Source: a virus
DNA: 39,525 bases
Virus record (IMG/VR): IMGVR_UViG_3300042260_000408
Coordinates: 1 to 39,525 of that record
Direction: 5' to 3' (one strand)
The notes beneath the pieces are model-generated. The model saw only the letters and a program-made list of their open reading frames with translations. It ran no database searches and had not been told where the DNA came from. Shown here piece after piece: positions 22,725-30,224 of this stretch (position 1 is its first letter; each line of letters begins with the position of its first letter). A program made the translations under genes and the position numbers.

Positions 22725-23882
22725 CGGGGTCGATCCATCAACATACCGTTTTAGATCTTCTTCTAGCTGTGCCATTTCGGCCTGTGCTTCTTGTAGCAAA
22801 GCAGCACCGTTCAATGTTGTACCGCCTTGTGGGCCGGCTAATTGGCTGAATTTACCGCGAGCCTGTCCCAAAATGCTTTTGGCAAAGGCTAGAGCATATT
22901 CCTGCAACCAGGGATAAACTTGTGGATCACTTAACAACATGCTGTCGGGTTTGTAGTTATAGACCCAAAGCAACACTGGTTCTAATTCATTTTCATCATA
23001 GTAGGGATTGGGAATCCAAAACTCGCTTTTTGTTAAATTGGTACCAGTAACTGCGTTTGCAGCTAAAGTTTGATTACTGGTAACTGTAATGACTGTGGCG
23101 TTGGCACTTACGCTAGCAACTCTATATTGGCTGTCATATCCTCTTACAGGACAATGTTGTAGATAAATGCTGTCACCCACTGCTAAATTGCTTTGGTAAC
23201 TGGTAGTAGAAACAGGCAGTGTAATAGTGATAGTAGAATTAGCTGTCAAGGCACTGGAAGTAATTGCAGTTGGCTTAATTACTGTACCGCCATCGTAAGG
23301 GATTTTTCTCACAAGTGTGAGTTTTTTAGTTACTCTGTTCCAAGTAAAGTTGATGTAGCCGCCAAACATCATCATGGCCAATTCTTGGTAAGCAGTAAAC
23401 AGCTCATAATTGGCCAGTCCGCCAACACGACCTGCTACCAGCATGTATGTGTTTAAATAACCAGAAGCAAAAGGTTCAAATTGACTGGCTGTAGTGCCGC
23501 TGGTGCTGCCAATTCCTCGTCTAAATATTTGTCGAACTTCTTGAATGTTATTGGGTAAAATGTATTCCTGTACATTGGGTATTAGATCCAATACAATGTA
23601 ACTTTCTTCGGTGCTGTTCTGTGCTTTTTGGCGATACTTAGTCAGTGCTTGTTTAATAGCAAGATCATAGTGTTCTTTGTCTAGTTCAACATCTACAATT
23701 TGATCGCCCAAACGCAAACGGATATAGTCAATCATATCGTTGCGTAATTGGTTAAGTGTTTGAATCTGCTCGTTGGCAGCGATGGCGCTGGCTTGACTGA
23801 TAAAGCCGGGACCGCCTAAATTCTGTGTTCTTACACTAAAGTCTGATTTTAAATCTGGTACAACTACTGTATTGTCTGCCAT
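22704..23882 (-). CDS. 13: gp13 neck protein (392 aa)
   Basis: Neck (head-tail connector) protein of T4-like phages, assembling with gp14 on the portal. Family features: MIDYIRLRLGDQIVDVELDK (about 49-68), ALTKYRQKAQNSTEESYIVL, YILPNNIQEVRQIFRRGIG, LWVYNYKPDSMLLSDPQVYP and LGQARGKFSQLAGPQGGTTL near the C-terminus. An extra Thr/Ser/Val-rich beta domain of about 80 residues (roughly 210-290, ITITLPVSTTSYQSNLAVGD and VASVSANATVITVTSNQ) is inserted before the C-terminal helices, making it longer than T4 gp13 (309 aa). Its ribosome binding site AGGA, 8 nt before the ATG, is buried in a hairpin (23889-23920). Confidence 0.85.
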   Translation of the reverse strand: MADNTVVVPDLKSDFSVRTQNLGGPGFISQASAIAANEQIQTLNQLRNDMIDYIRLRLGDQIVDVELDKEHYDLAIKQALTKYRQKAQNSTEESYIVLDLIPNVQEYILPNNIQEVRQIFRRGIGSTSGTTASQFEPFASGYLNTYMLVAGRVGGLANYELFTAYQELAMMMFGGYINFTWNRVTKKLTLVRKIPYDGGTVIKPTAITSSALTANSTITITLPVSTTSYQSNLAVGDSIYLQHCPVRGYDSQYRVASVSANATVITVTSNQTLAANAVTGTNLTKSEFWIPNPYYDENELEPVLLWVYNYKPDSMLLSDPQVYPWLQEYALAFAKSILGQARGKFSQLAGPQGGTTLNGAALLQEAQAEMAQLEEDLKRYVDGSTPLTWVTG

Positions 23883-23888
23883 AGAAAA

Positions 23889-23920
23889 GGTCCTGTTAGC
23901 CTTATTTAGCTATCAGGACC
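23889..23920 (-). promoter_or_regulatory. RBS-sequestering hairpin with a late promoter box in its loop, before gene 13
   Basis: On the minus strand GGTCCTG pairs with CAGGACC (7 bp) and, inside an A-A mismatch, TAGC pairs with GCTA. The loop is TAAATAAG. The 3' arm contains AGGA, the only Shine-Dalgarno for gp13. CTAAATA, a late-promoter-like box, spans the inner stem and loop. A transcript starting from that box would lack the 5' arm and leave AGGA free. Read-through RNA would have it paired. TTTTCT follows the stem, so partial termination is also possible. Confidence 0.72.
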
Positions 23921-23926
23921 CAGACT

Positions 23927-25078
23927 TTATTGAGTTTTTAACAGCAGGATGTCTGCATTGATTCTGCCGTTGAGTTTGGTATCAGTGGCACGAATTTCTT
24001 CAAGAAACTTTCGCAACTGCACTTTGCCGGCTTTGGCAAACTCTTTTAACTGCTCTGCGGGTTTACGCAGGGTTTTGCAAATACTTTTGTCTACATCAAA
24101 GTTTGTAATTGAAGTGCCTTTGATATTAAGAGTTTGATAAGCAGCTGCAACATACTTGCCCAACTTGCGGCTTTTACTGTTATAGACCCAAAGTTCTTGT
24201 GCGCCGATGATTTCCGCAGGATTAATGCTGACAATTTTAAGCTCTTTGTTTTCTTTTGCATACTTGAGCTTGGCCACAATTTTCTCTTTAGATGGCGCTT
24301 TCTTAACCCTTGCTTTTTTAACTGCTTTTTTAACTGTCTTGTACTGTTCCACAGCATCCAAAAGTTGATCAATCCAAGCAATGCGCCTTTTAAATTCAGC
24401 AGCTTTATAGTGACTGTAAGCTTCTTTCAATTGGTCGTCTTGTTTGCTTTGCGCCATTTCCAGTTCAGCTTTTCTACGGGCATAAAGGTCAATGTACTTG
24501 TTGAGCTGACTCTGTACAACATTGTTGGCAGTAAACCAATCATAGGCCTTAAACGACTCTTGATCATCGTACTTGCCTTCTAGTTCGCCAATGAGTTCAC
24601 TGGTCTTTTCAGCAAGCCTGTCTTGAATAGTAGGTTTATAGACTTCCGCAGTGCCCACAGCTTCCGGGGCCACAGGTTCGGGTTCTGCTGTTTTAATAGC
24701 GTCCAAAATACACTGATCCAAGAATTCAATGTGCCGGGGTCGCAGTGGCATGCCTGCACGATGTGCCATGATCAAACTACAGGCCGTCATTGGAATGCTG
24801 CGGTCACTGGCTCGCTCAAAAGCACGAACTTCGGTTTTATCAAACTCGCTAGTGGATTTCATCCACTCAACCACATACTTTTTGGTATCTTTTTGGTTGT
24901 AGTAATAATTGTAGTAGTAAAAGCTTTTACGCAAAAAATTATCGAACTTGTCTTCAGGCCACTCCCTGGCTTCTTCGGGCCATTGGGGCTCAGTGCCTGT
25001 GTACTTTTCATCCATAAAGTGCCCGCCGCGGGGCTTGCTTACTTTAGTTTTAATTTTTACACCAGCTACTGTTGCCAT
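23927..25078 (-). CDS. Conserved protein of marine T4-like phages, basic helical (383 aa)
   Basis: Starts MATVAGVKIKTKVSKPRGGH after AAGGA. Features: EPQWPEEAREWPEDKFDNFL (about 30-49), a YYYNYYYNQKD run, MAHRAGMPLRPRHIEFLDQC, a long Lys/Glu coiled coil (about 160-270, including VKKAVKKARVKKAPSKEKI) and a compact C-terminal domain with ELWVYNSKSRKLGKYVA, ITNFDVDKSICKTLRKPAEQ and ATDTKLNGRI. I recall the same protein in cyanophages and pelagiphages as hypothetical. It is driven by a consensus sigma70 promoter, so it is probably made early, which argues against a purely structural role even though it lies among neck genes. No catalytic motif is recognised. Confidence 0.8.
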   Translation of the reverse strand: MATVAGVKIKTKVSKPRGGHFMDEKYTGTEPQWPEEAREWPEDKFDNFLRKSFYYYNYYYNQKDTKKYVVEWMKSTSEFDKTEVRAFERASDRSIPMTACSLIMAHRAGMPLRPRHIEFLDQCILDAIKTAEPEPVAPEAVGTAEVYKPTIQDRLAEKTSELIGELEGKYDDQESFKAYDWFTANNVVQSQLNKYIDLYARRKAELEMAQSKQDDQLKEAYSHYKAAEFKRRIAWIDQLLDAVEQYKTVKKAVKKARVKKAPSKEKIVAKLKYAKENKELKIVSINPAEIIGAQELWVYNSKSRKLGKYVAAAYQTLNIKGTSITNFDVDKSICKTLRKPAEQLKEFAKAGKVQLRKFLEEIRATDTKLNGRINADILLLKTQ

Positions 25079-25108
25079 AGCAAATCCTTAAGTTTGTACA
25101 GAAATGTA

Positions 25109-25137
25109 ATTATACAGTATTTTGGCTTTTTTGTCAA
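25109..25137 (-). promoter_or_regulatory. Consensus sigma70 promoter for the 383-aa gene
   Basis: Minus-strand TTGACA (25132-25137), a 17-bp spacer and TATAAT (25109-25114). A leader of about 24 nt ends in AAGGATTTGCT before the ATG at 25078. The -35 abuts the stop codon of the 82-aa gene. Confidence 0.9.
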
Positions 25138-25386
25138 TTATGATAATAGCCTGCTGTAGACCAGCCATTGATCAAAAGTGTTAACAGCTTCCTCAAACTT
25201 TTGATGCAGTTCTCGCAGTTTAGCAGTTTCGATTTTTCTGCGTCTGCATTCAACCATTTCATTTGTTATGTCAAAATGGATGTTTTCACAACTTCTATAC
25301 AGTTTGGTTAGATCCGCACGATGCTGATAGTCGGGTGTGGCTTTAATTTCACGGGCCATTCTATCAAAAATTTGTTGAACTTGCAT
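25138..25386 (-). CDS. Small helical hypothetical, early gene (82 aa)
   Basis: MQVQQIFDRMAREIKATPDY followed by charged helices (ECRRRKIETAKLRELHQKFE). No family is recognised. It lies alone between two consensus sigma70 promoters, one ending 6 bp before its ATG and one immediately after its stop. Early expression and small size suggest a host-takeover or regulatory function, but nothing in the sequence fixes one. An internal ATG at codon 10 is possible but has no Shine-Dalgarno. Confidence 0.7.
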   Translation of the reverse strand: MQVQQIFDRMAREIKATPDYQHRADLTKLYRSCENIHFDITNEMVECRRRKIETAKLRELHQKFEEAVNTFDQWLVYSRLLS

Positions 25387-25392
25387 ACTAGT

Positions 25393-25421
25393 ATTATATG
25401 GACTTTGGTATTTACTGTCAA
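25393..25421 (-). promoter_or_regulatory. Consensus sigma70 promoter for the 82-aa gene, leaderless spacing
   Basis: Minus-strand TTGACA (25416-25421), a 17-bp spacer and TATAAT (25393-25398). Six bases (ACTAGT) separate the -10 from the ATG at 25386, so +1 is expected at the A of ATG. The promoter is back to back with the plus-strand late box at 25428-25435. Confidence 0.82.
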
Positions 25422-25427
25422 AACTTC

Positions 25428-25435
25428 AATAAATA
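25428..25435 (+). promoter_or_regulatory. Late promoter box (AATAAATA) for gene 14
   Basis: AATAAATA on the plus strand, 20 bp before the gp14 ATG, with AGGACCC as Shine-Dalgarno between. This is ordinary late-gene spacing. Confidence 0.65.
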
Positions 25436-25455
25436 CTAGATATTCAGGACCCAGC

Positions 25456-26835
25456 ATGCCAAGATTATCGATGTGGCGCGACAACCACACTAATGATTAC
25501 AAATTTTTTGATAAGCGAATCAGTGAAGAATTCACGGTTGGCGGCACTGGCATTTTACTACACAAATACTTGGGTCCACAGGCCAACGGTGCTGCCAACG
25601 CTTATACACTAACAGCCAATGTCACTGCTAACACAAGAACATTGACATTTTCCAATGTAACAGTACTAGAAGTTGGACAAACTGTACAGGGCATTAATAT
25701 TGCTGCAAATACTACAATTACAGCCATTAATACCGCAGCAAATACTGCTGCCATCAGCAGTAATGTAACTGCCAGTATCAGCAGTGGTACTCCCATTAAT
25801 GTCTATTGGAAAGACGCTACAGTTCCTAACTACACCAATCAAAGTGTTTTAAACATTCAAGACCTGCTGTTTTTAGAAAACAGAGATAGAAAGTATGACA
25901 CCAGCGTTTATGTCATGCGCGGTATCTACACAGTCAGTGACAACGATTGGGATCTTACACAGTTTGGCCTAATGTTAAGCACAGACACTATTGTAGTAAC
26001 ATTTCATTTAAATGACACTGTGGCCATGATAGGTCGCAAACTAATGAGCGGTGATGTAATTGAACTTCAGCACAAGAAAGATTATTATCCACTAAATGCA
26101 GACTTGCCGGCAGCACTAAAACGATTTTATGTTATTCAAGATGTGACTTTTGCTGCCGAAGGCTTTAGCCAAACCTGGTGGCCACATTTAATCAGAATTA
26201 AAGCCAAACCTTTAGTTAACGCACAAGAATACAAAGACATATTGAATAACATAGCGGCCAGCGAAAATACAGAAACTCCAATCGGAGAAGTCATGACTAA
26301 CCTTGCTAAACTAGGCGAAATCAATGATGCTATTTTAGCACAAGCACAGATAGATGTGCCATTAAGCGGTACTAACATAGATCCCTTGTATAACTTGCCG
26401 TTGATTCCCGATGGTAGTCCTGGTGATCCTACTGGTCAATATGCCAACAGTACAGAATTGTATGTTGACAGCACTGTGGACTATGGTACTCAGCCCACTA
26501 CGCCCAACAGCAATATTCCTGCTTACCTAGGCGGTGACGGTATTGCACCCGACGGTTGGCCTGTTACAGCATCAACATCCTATCCAACTAACCCCAATAT
26601 TGGTGATTATTGTCTTAGAACCGACTATGTGCCAAATAGACTGTTTAGATTCGATGGTGCAAGATGGGTCAAAATTGAAGACAAGAATCGCACTAACACT
26701 ACTCCAGGATCTACCAATACTACACAACATGGTTTATTCTATAACAATACCTCGACCTTTACCGACACCGAAGGACAGACTCAGCCAACTCGTCAAAGTC
26801 TCAGTAAGGCGCTTACACCCAAGGCAGACAATTAA
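25456..26835 (+). CDS. 14: gp14 neck protein (459 aa)
   Basis: The start at 25456 gives MPRLSMWRDNHTNDYKFFDK; the longer open frame to 25321 crosses the promoter region and is rejected. The family core SEEFTVGGTGILLHKYLGP, QSVLNIQDLLFLENRDRKYD and LPAALKRFYVIQDVTFAAEG matches the cyanophage gp14-type neck protein as I remember it, with TWWPHLIRIKAKPLVNAQEY following. An Asn/Thr/Ala-rich insertion (about residues 46-120) with repeated TANVTANTRTLTF / VTASISSGT interrupts the conserved N-terminus. The C-terminal 110 residues add a GDYCLRTDYVPNRLFRFDG-type module. It is much longer than T4 gp14 (256 aa). The stop overlaps the gp15 ATG by one base. Confidence 0.78.
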   Translation: MPRLSMWRDNHTNDYKFFDKRISEEFTVGGTGILLHKYLGPQANGAANAYTLTANVTANTRTLTFSNVTVLEVGQTVQGINIAANTTITAINTAANTAAISSNVTASISSGTPINVYWKDATVPNYTNQSVLNIQDLLFLENRDRKYDTSVYVMRGIYTVSDNDWDLTQFGLMLSTDTIVVTFHLNDTVAMIGRKLMSGDVIELQHKKDYYPLNADLPAALKRFYVIQDVTFAAEGFSQTWWPHLIRIKAKPLVNAQEYKDILNNIAASENTETPIGEVMTNLAKLGEINDAILAQAQIDVPLSGTNIDPLYNLPLIPDGSPGDPTGQYANSTELYVDSTVDYGTQPTTPNSNIPAYLGGDGIAPDGWPVTASTSYPTNPNIGDYCLRTDYVPNRLFRFDGARWVKIEDKNRTNTTPGSTNTTQHGLFYNNTSTFTDTEGQTQPTRQSLSKALTPKADN

Positions 26836-28655
26836 TGGCATATCAGCAATTTTTTTACGACCAACAGATACGCAGATATATTATTCAGTTTATTAGGATA
26901 CTGAGTAATCTGCAAGTTGAATTTGGCAAAGACCGCAACGGTGTAACAGCACTGCAGCGTGTACCAGTAATCTATGGTGACAGCAGTCGTCAAGTATCAT
27001 ACATTATTCAACAGGGCAGTGAAAACTATATGCAAAGTACTCCCTGCATGGCTGTGTACATCGGTGGGTTAGACTACGACCGAGCAAGGGTACAAAATCC
27101 AACTTATGTTGATAAACTTAACCTGCGTGAGCGTTATTATGACACAGCCACAGGTGAATACGCTACTGTGCAGGGCGACACTTACACTGTAGAACGATTA
27201 ATGCCTGTGCCCTACAAGCTGACATTAAAAGTAGAAATTTGGACCAGTAACACTGAACAAAAACTACAGATTCTAGAACAACTGTGTACGCTGTTTAATC
27301 CCGCACTGGAAATTCAAAGCACTGACAATTACATTGACTGGACTAGTATTTCATATGTTTTATTAACTGGTGTAAACTGGAGCAGTAAAAGTATTCCTAC
27401 AGGTACAGAAACACCACAGATTGAAACAGCTACTTTGACATTTGAATTGCCAATCTTTATCAGTGCTCCTGCACTGGTCAAGAAGCTGGGAGTTATTCAA
27501 AAGATCATTGCTAACTTATATGATGCCAATGGCAACATTAACACAGCAATCTACGACGATGCTAACTTGATGAGCCGACAGTATTTTACTGTTTTGAACT
27601 ATGGTATTATTCTATTAGAAAACGAAATAAGATTAGTAAAATATAACGAACATGCTGTAGAAGAATTTGGTCAGCAAATAGTAGGCAATCTCATCAGTAA
27701 TATTACCGCAGGCAATACCACTGTAAATTTAGACATTAATACCAGTAGTATTTTACCTGGCATGAAAGTAAGTGGTTTAGCTATCACTGGCTTAGGTAAT
27801 ATCACTGCCAACACCAGCAGCACAATTGTAAACGGCGTGGGCACTAATTTCTTACAAACAGTAGAACCTGGCGATATCTTATTGTATCTAAATAATACAC
27901 TAGGTGTAGTCGATGCTGTTATCAGTAATACACAATTAACTTTATCCGAAAACAGCGTAAGCAATGTCACTGCCAATGCTTACAGTTATTTGACCTATAA
28001 CAATTATGGCAATACCGTTGTTGTTAGTACCAAGGGCAATACTGTAACTGTCAGCAACTTGGTCTATGCCAATGTAGGTGACCGAATTGTGTTTACTGCG
28101 GTAGACTACAAATACGGCACCAATGAGCCATGGCGTGATATTGTTAATATCTACGGCAATTTAGTAAATGGCAGCAGTCAAATCAGTGTAGAGCTAGACA
28201 GTGGATTAGAAGTTGTAGGCACGGTGGCCTACAATCCCAATGACGACACGGTACTGCTTTGGAACCCAGATGTTGATACTATACCAACCAATACAGTTGC
28301 ACCCATTAATGCTATAATTGATCCTTTAAGCAGTAGACCAAATAGAGATTTACAGTATTTGGCTAATGGAACAAGATACCTGCTGGTAAATGACTATAGC
28401 AGTACAGCTACTGGGGCCAATGCCAGCGTTTATAATTGGTTAGGCGTGGACAACACACCTCTTGTGGCGCTGGCCAATGATATTATACAATACAACGGCA
28501 GTCACTGGACTGTGGCTTTTCAAAGCAACACCGCTATTCCAACTCAGTATGTGACAAACATGACTACTAACACTCAATACAAATGGGATGGCACACAGTG
28601 GACTAAAAGCTATGAAGGTTATTATCCTGCAGGAAAATGGCACCTAATAATTTAA
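26835..28655 (+). CDS. 15: gp15 tail completion / sheath terminator protein (606 aa)
   Basis: Caps the tail and joins it to the neck. Residues 1-215 follow the cyanophage gp15 family: MAYQQFFYDQQIRRYIIQFI, VEFGKDRNGVTALQRVPVIY, YTVERLMPVPYKLTLKVEIW, TSNTEQKLQILEQLCTLFNP and ALEIQSTDNYIDWTS. The rest (about residues 275-606) is unusual for gp15 (T4: 272 aa) and consists of Asn/Thr/Val-rich beta modules: ITAGNTTVNLDINTSSILPG, IVNGVGTNFLQTVEPGDILL and others, ending with QYKWDGTQWTKSYEGYYPAG. These are probably surface-exposed decorations at the head-tail joint. It is coupled to gp14 (TAATG) and overlaps the Nudix gene. Confidence 0.85.
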   Translation: MAYQQFFYDQQIRRYIIQFIRILSNLQVEFGKDRNGVTALQRVPVIYGDSSRQVSYIIQQGSENYMQSTPCMAVYIGGLDYDRARVQNPTYVDKLNLRERYYDTATGEYATVQGDTYTVERLMPVPYKLTLKVEIWTSNTEQKLQILEQLCTLFNPALEIQSTDNYIDWTSISYVLLTGVNWSSKSIPTGTETPQIETATLTFELPIFISAPALVKKLGVIQKIIANLYDANGNINTAIYDDANLMSRQYFTVLNYGIILLENEIRLVKYNEHAVEEFGQQIVGNLISNITAGNTTVNLDINTSSILPGMKVSGLAITGLGNITANTSSTIVNGVGTNFLQTVEPGDILLYLNNTLGVVDAVISNTQLTLSENSVSNVTANAYSYLTYNNYGNTVVVSTKGNTVTVSNLVYANVGDRIVFTAVDYKYGTNEPWRDIVNIYGNLVNGSSQISVELDSGLEVVGTVAYNPNDDTVLLWNPDVDTIPTNTVAPINAIIDPLSSRPNRDLQYLANGTRYLLVNDYSSTATGANASVYNWLGVDNTPLVALANDIIQYNGSHWTVAFQSNTAIPTQYVTNMTTNTQYKWDGTQWTKSYEGYYPAGKWHLII

Positions 28656-29068
28656 ATCAAAGTTGCGGTAGTTTGATCTACTGCACCAGCACACACAGAT
28701 ATCTTTTTTTATTGCGTAACAACGGCAAGTTTCCAGACTCATGGGGATTAGTTGGCGGCAAAATAGAAGCAGGAGAATCAATACTGGAAGGTTTGATGCG
28801 TGAAATCCGCGAAGAACTCGGTGGCGAAATTCGTGACGCTAAAATTATTCCCATCGAACAGTATACCAGTGACAACAAGCGATTCACTTATCACACTTTT
28901 TTGATTAAAGTTGACACTGAGTTTATACCTGATCTCAACGATGAACACAAAGGCTACTGTTGGGTTCCATTAGAAGCTTATCCAAAACCTTTGCACCCAG
29001 GCGTATTTAGAAGCATTCGTGCTGAAAAAACACGAATGAAAATTAAAACGCACGAACAGTTAAATTAA
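28637..29068 (+). CDS. Nudix hydrolase (143 aa)
   Basis: Complete Nudix box: G41-x5-E47-x7-R55-E56-I-x-E59-E60-x-G62 (segment GGKIEAGESILEGLMREIRE). It hydrolyses nucleoside diphosphates linked to another group; possible substrates are dNTP pool products, NAD-like cofactors or RNA 5' ends, as for T4 NudE. The N-terminal SCGSLIYCTSTHRYLFLLRN and C-terminal CWVPLEAYPKPLHPGVFRSI complete the fold. The ATG lies 19 bp inside the end of gp15, so it is translationally coupled to a late structural gene. It has 4 bp of overlap with the convergent fiber gene at its 3' end. Confidence 0.93.
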   Translation: MAPNNLNQSCGSLIYCTSTHRYLFLLRNNGKFPDSWGLVGGKIEAGESILEGLMREIREELGGEIRDAKIIPIEQYTSDNKRFTYHTFLIKVDTEFIPDLNDEHKGYCWVPLEAYPKPLHPGVFRSIRAEKTRMKIKTHEQLN

Positions 29069-29628
29069 AATTTGCCTACTAGGACTTCTATTTTAGCAGG
29101 TGCGGGATCTGTCTTATCAGCAACAGCTTTTCCTACAACACTACCATAAGGAGGAGCTGAATTTTCAGTCCAAGCTTGGGCGTGTCCTTTTACACTGCTG
29201 GACACCATAATATCGCCTTTTTGGCAAACGCCTGTAACCCAAGTTGGTACTCGACCCAATAGTGCCACAGGAGGATGATATTCGTTTGTCAAATGTGGCA
29301 TTCTATGCGGACTATTCATTACACAGTAAGGATCTGTGGATACTACACCCATTACTCGTTGATCTGCAACACTATTGGTCGCTGTTATTTCGTTTACTCC
29401 GCCAAAACTTACAACAGTACCTGTATCATATACTTCGTCGGCATGATATCTTTCTGCAATGTCAGCGTACTTGGCTTGTTTAGCATTGGTTTCAAATCCG
29501 CCGACTGTAGATCCGTCATGAACTCTAATAGAGTCGGCTTCTGTATCAATTGATATTTCACCCAGCGCACCGGTAAAAGCATTGTTTTGTGCTGTTGTTC
29601 CTCTGCGCCATTGTACTTGTACTGCCAT
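29065..29628 (-). CDS. Tail fiber-type virion protein (187 aa)
   Basis: The N-terminal VQWRRGTTAQNNAFTGALGE and ISIDTEADSIRVHDGST is the hyaline-type repeat found at the start of many phage fiber and tropism proteins. It is followed by ETNAKQAKYADIAERYHADE and YDTGTVVSFGGVNEITATNS, then ADQRVMGVVSTDPYCVMN. This second region resembles the C-terminal chaperone- or peptidase-like segment of cyanophage fiber proteins. Shine-Dalgarno GGAGAT and a late box precede the ATG. It is the first gene of the leftward fiber block next to the plus-strand neck genes. Confidence 0.8.
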   Translation of the reverse strand: MAVQVQWRRGTTAQNNAFTGALGEISIDTEADSIRVHDGSTVGGFETNAKQAKYADIAERYHADEVYDTGTVVSFGGVNEITATNSVADQRVMGVVSTDPYCVMNSPHRMPHLTNEYHPPVALLGRVPTWVTGVCQKGDIMVSSSVKGHAQAWTENSAPPYGSVVGKAVADKTDPAPAKIEVLVGKF

Positions 29629-29643
29629 TTTTTATCTCCAAAT

Positions 29644-29651
29644 TATTTATC
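29644..29651 (-). promoter_or_regulatory. Late promoter box (GATAAATA)
   Basis: GATAAATA on the minus strand, 15 bp before the ATG of the 187-aa fiber-type gene, with GGAGAT between. It overlaps the stop codon of the cupin gene. Confidence 0.55.
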
Positions 29652-29928
29652 AAATACTATTTGAAAAAACATTTACAAAAACAGTGTTATCTTCCAACGA
29701 CTCGATTTCGTGCCATTCACCTGCAATAAGGTTGACTGGTTGAGTATCTTTTGTCATTACCAGTTCTCGGTTTTCCTTGCGAACAATGCACTTGCCAGCA
29801 TGGCACATGATGAGGTGTGAGTACGCATGGTCGTGACGAGGTAATCCATCACCAGCATTGGCGTGATACACATTCAATGTCGTCCCGTTTTGAGTGACAG
29901 AGAAATGAGGAAGAATTTGTTTGATCAC
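29650..29928 (-). CDS. Cupin-domain protein A (92 aa)
   Basis: Single small beta-barrel cupin. Candidate metal ligands H32, H34 and H38 (RHDHAYSH) and H73 (EWHEIESLEDNTV) have the family spacing. Its sequence resembles the second cupin at 38160-38522: both have HxHxxxH followed about 40 residues later by HE(I/L)E(S/A)LEDNTV. The substrate is unknown; small cupins beside phage fiber genes may bind sugars or act in fiber maturation (inference). The ATG overlaps the stop of the 99-aa gene (ATGA). Base composition is richer in GC than the neighbouring fiber genes. Confidence 0.85.
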   Translation of the reverse strand: MIKQILPHFSVTQNGTTLNVYHANAGDGLPRHDHAYSHLIMCHAGKCIVRKENRELVMTKDTQPVNLIAGEWHEIESLEDNTVFVNVFSNSI

Positions 29929-30224
29929 AGCGTCTGCGATCCTATAACTGTAGGCTGATCTGGTGCTGGTTCAGTTGGCTCTGGCGTTGGAAGCGGATCG
30001 AGTGTTCCAGTCGCCCCAACTTGTGGTACAACAACCGCAAGCTGTTGCTCTTCCCAATAACGCACAGGTTCATACATCCTAACAATGTCTTCCACTGTTT
30101 CGCCCTCATAAGGCAAACGTGCGCCGATGTGCATGGTCTGATGACCGTTAGCTGTGTAGATGATCTCCATGCAACGTGCAGTTTGATCAACAGCAATGAT
30201 TTCATATGAATATGTAATGCTCAT
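29925..30224 (-). CDS. Small protein between Gly-rich adhesin and cupin (99 aa)
   Basis: The start at 30224 (MSITYSYEIIAVDQTARCME) follows GGGAG; the 12-codon longer form is rejected. The N-terminal 60 residues form a compact beta/alpha domain (EIIYTANGHQTMHIGARLPY, then ETVEDIVRMYEPVRYWEEQQ). The C-terminus is Pro-rich (PLPTPEPTEPAPDQPT) and probably disordered. I recall similar small proteins in tail-fiber regions of other phages and prophages; a fiber assembly factor is possible. The ATG overlaps the stop of the Gly-rich gene (ATGA). Confidence 0.75.
   Translation of the reverse strand: MSITYSYEIIAVDQTARCMEIIYTANGHQTMHIGARLPYEGETVEDIVRMYEPVRYWEEQQLAVVVPQVGATGTLDPLPTPEPTEPAPDQPTVIGSQTL

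Noticed and set aside
23913-25454. The 11-bp TCAGGACCCAG occurs both before gene 13 (23913-23923) and before gene 14 (25444-25454)
   Set aside because: In one place it is the plus-strand Shine-Dalgarno of gp14, in the other it is part of the complementary strand of a hairpin; different roles and a short length make chance likely.
25321-25455. Longer N-terminus for gp14
   Set aside because: It would run through the promoters and the 82-aa gene; MPRLSMWR at 25456 has a Shine-Dalgarno and matches the family start.
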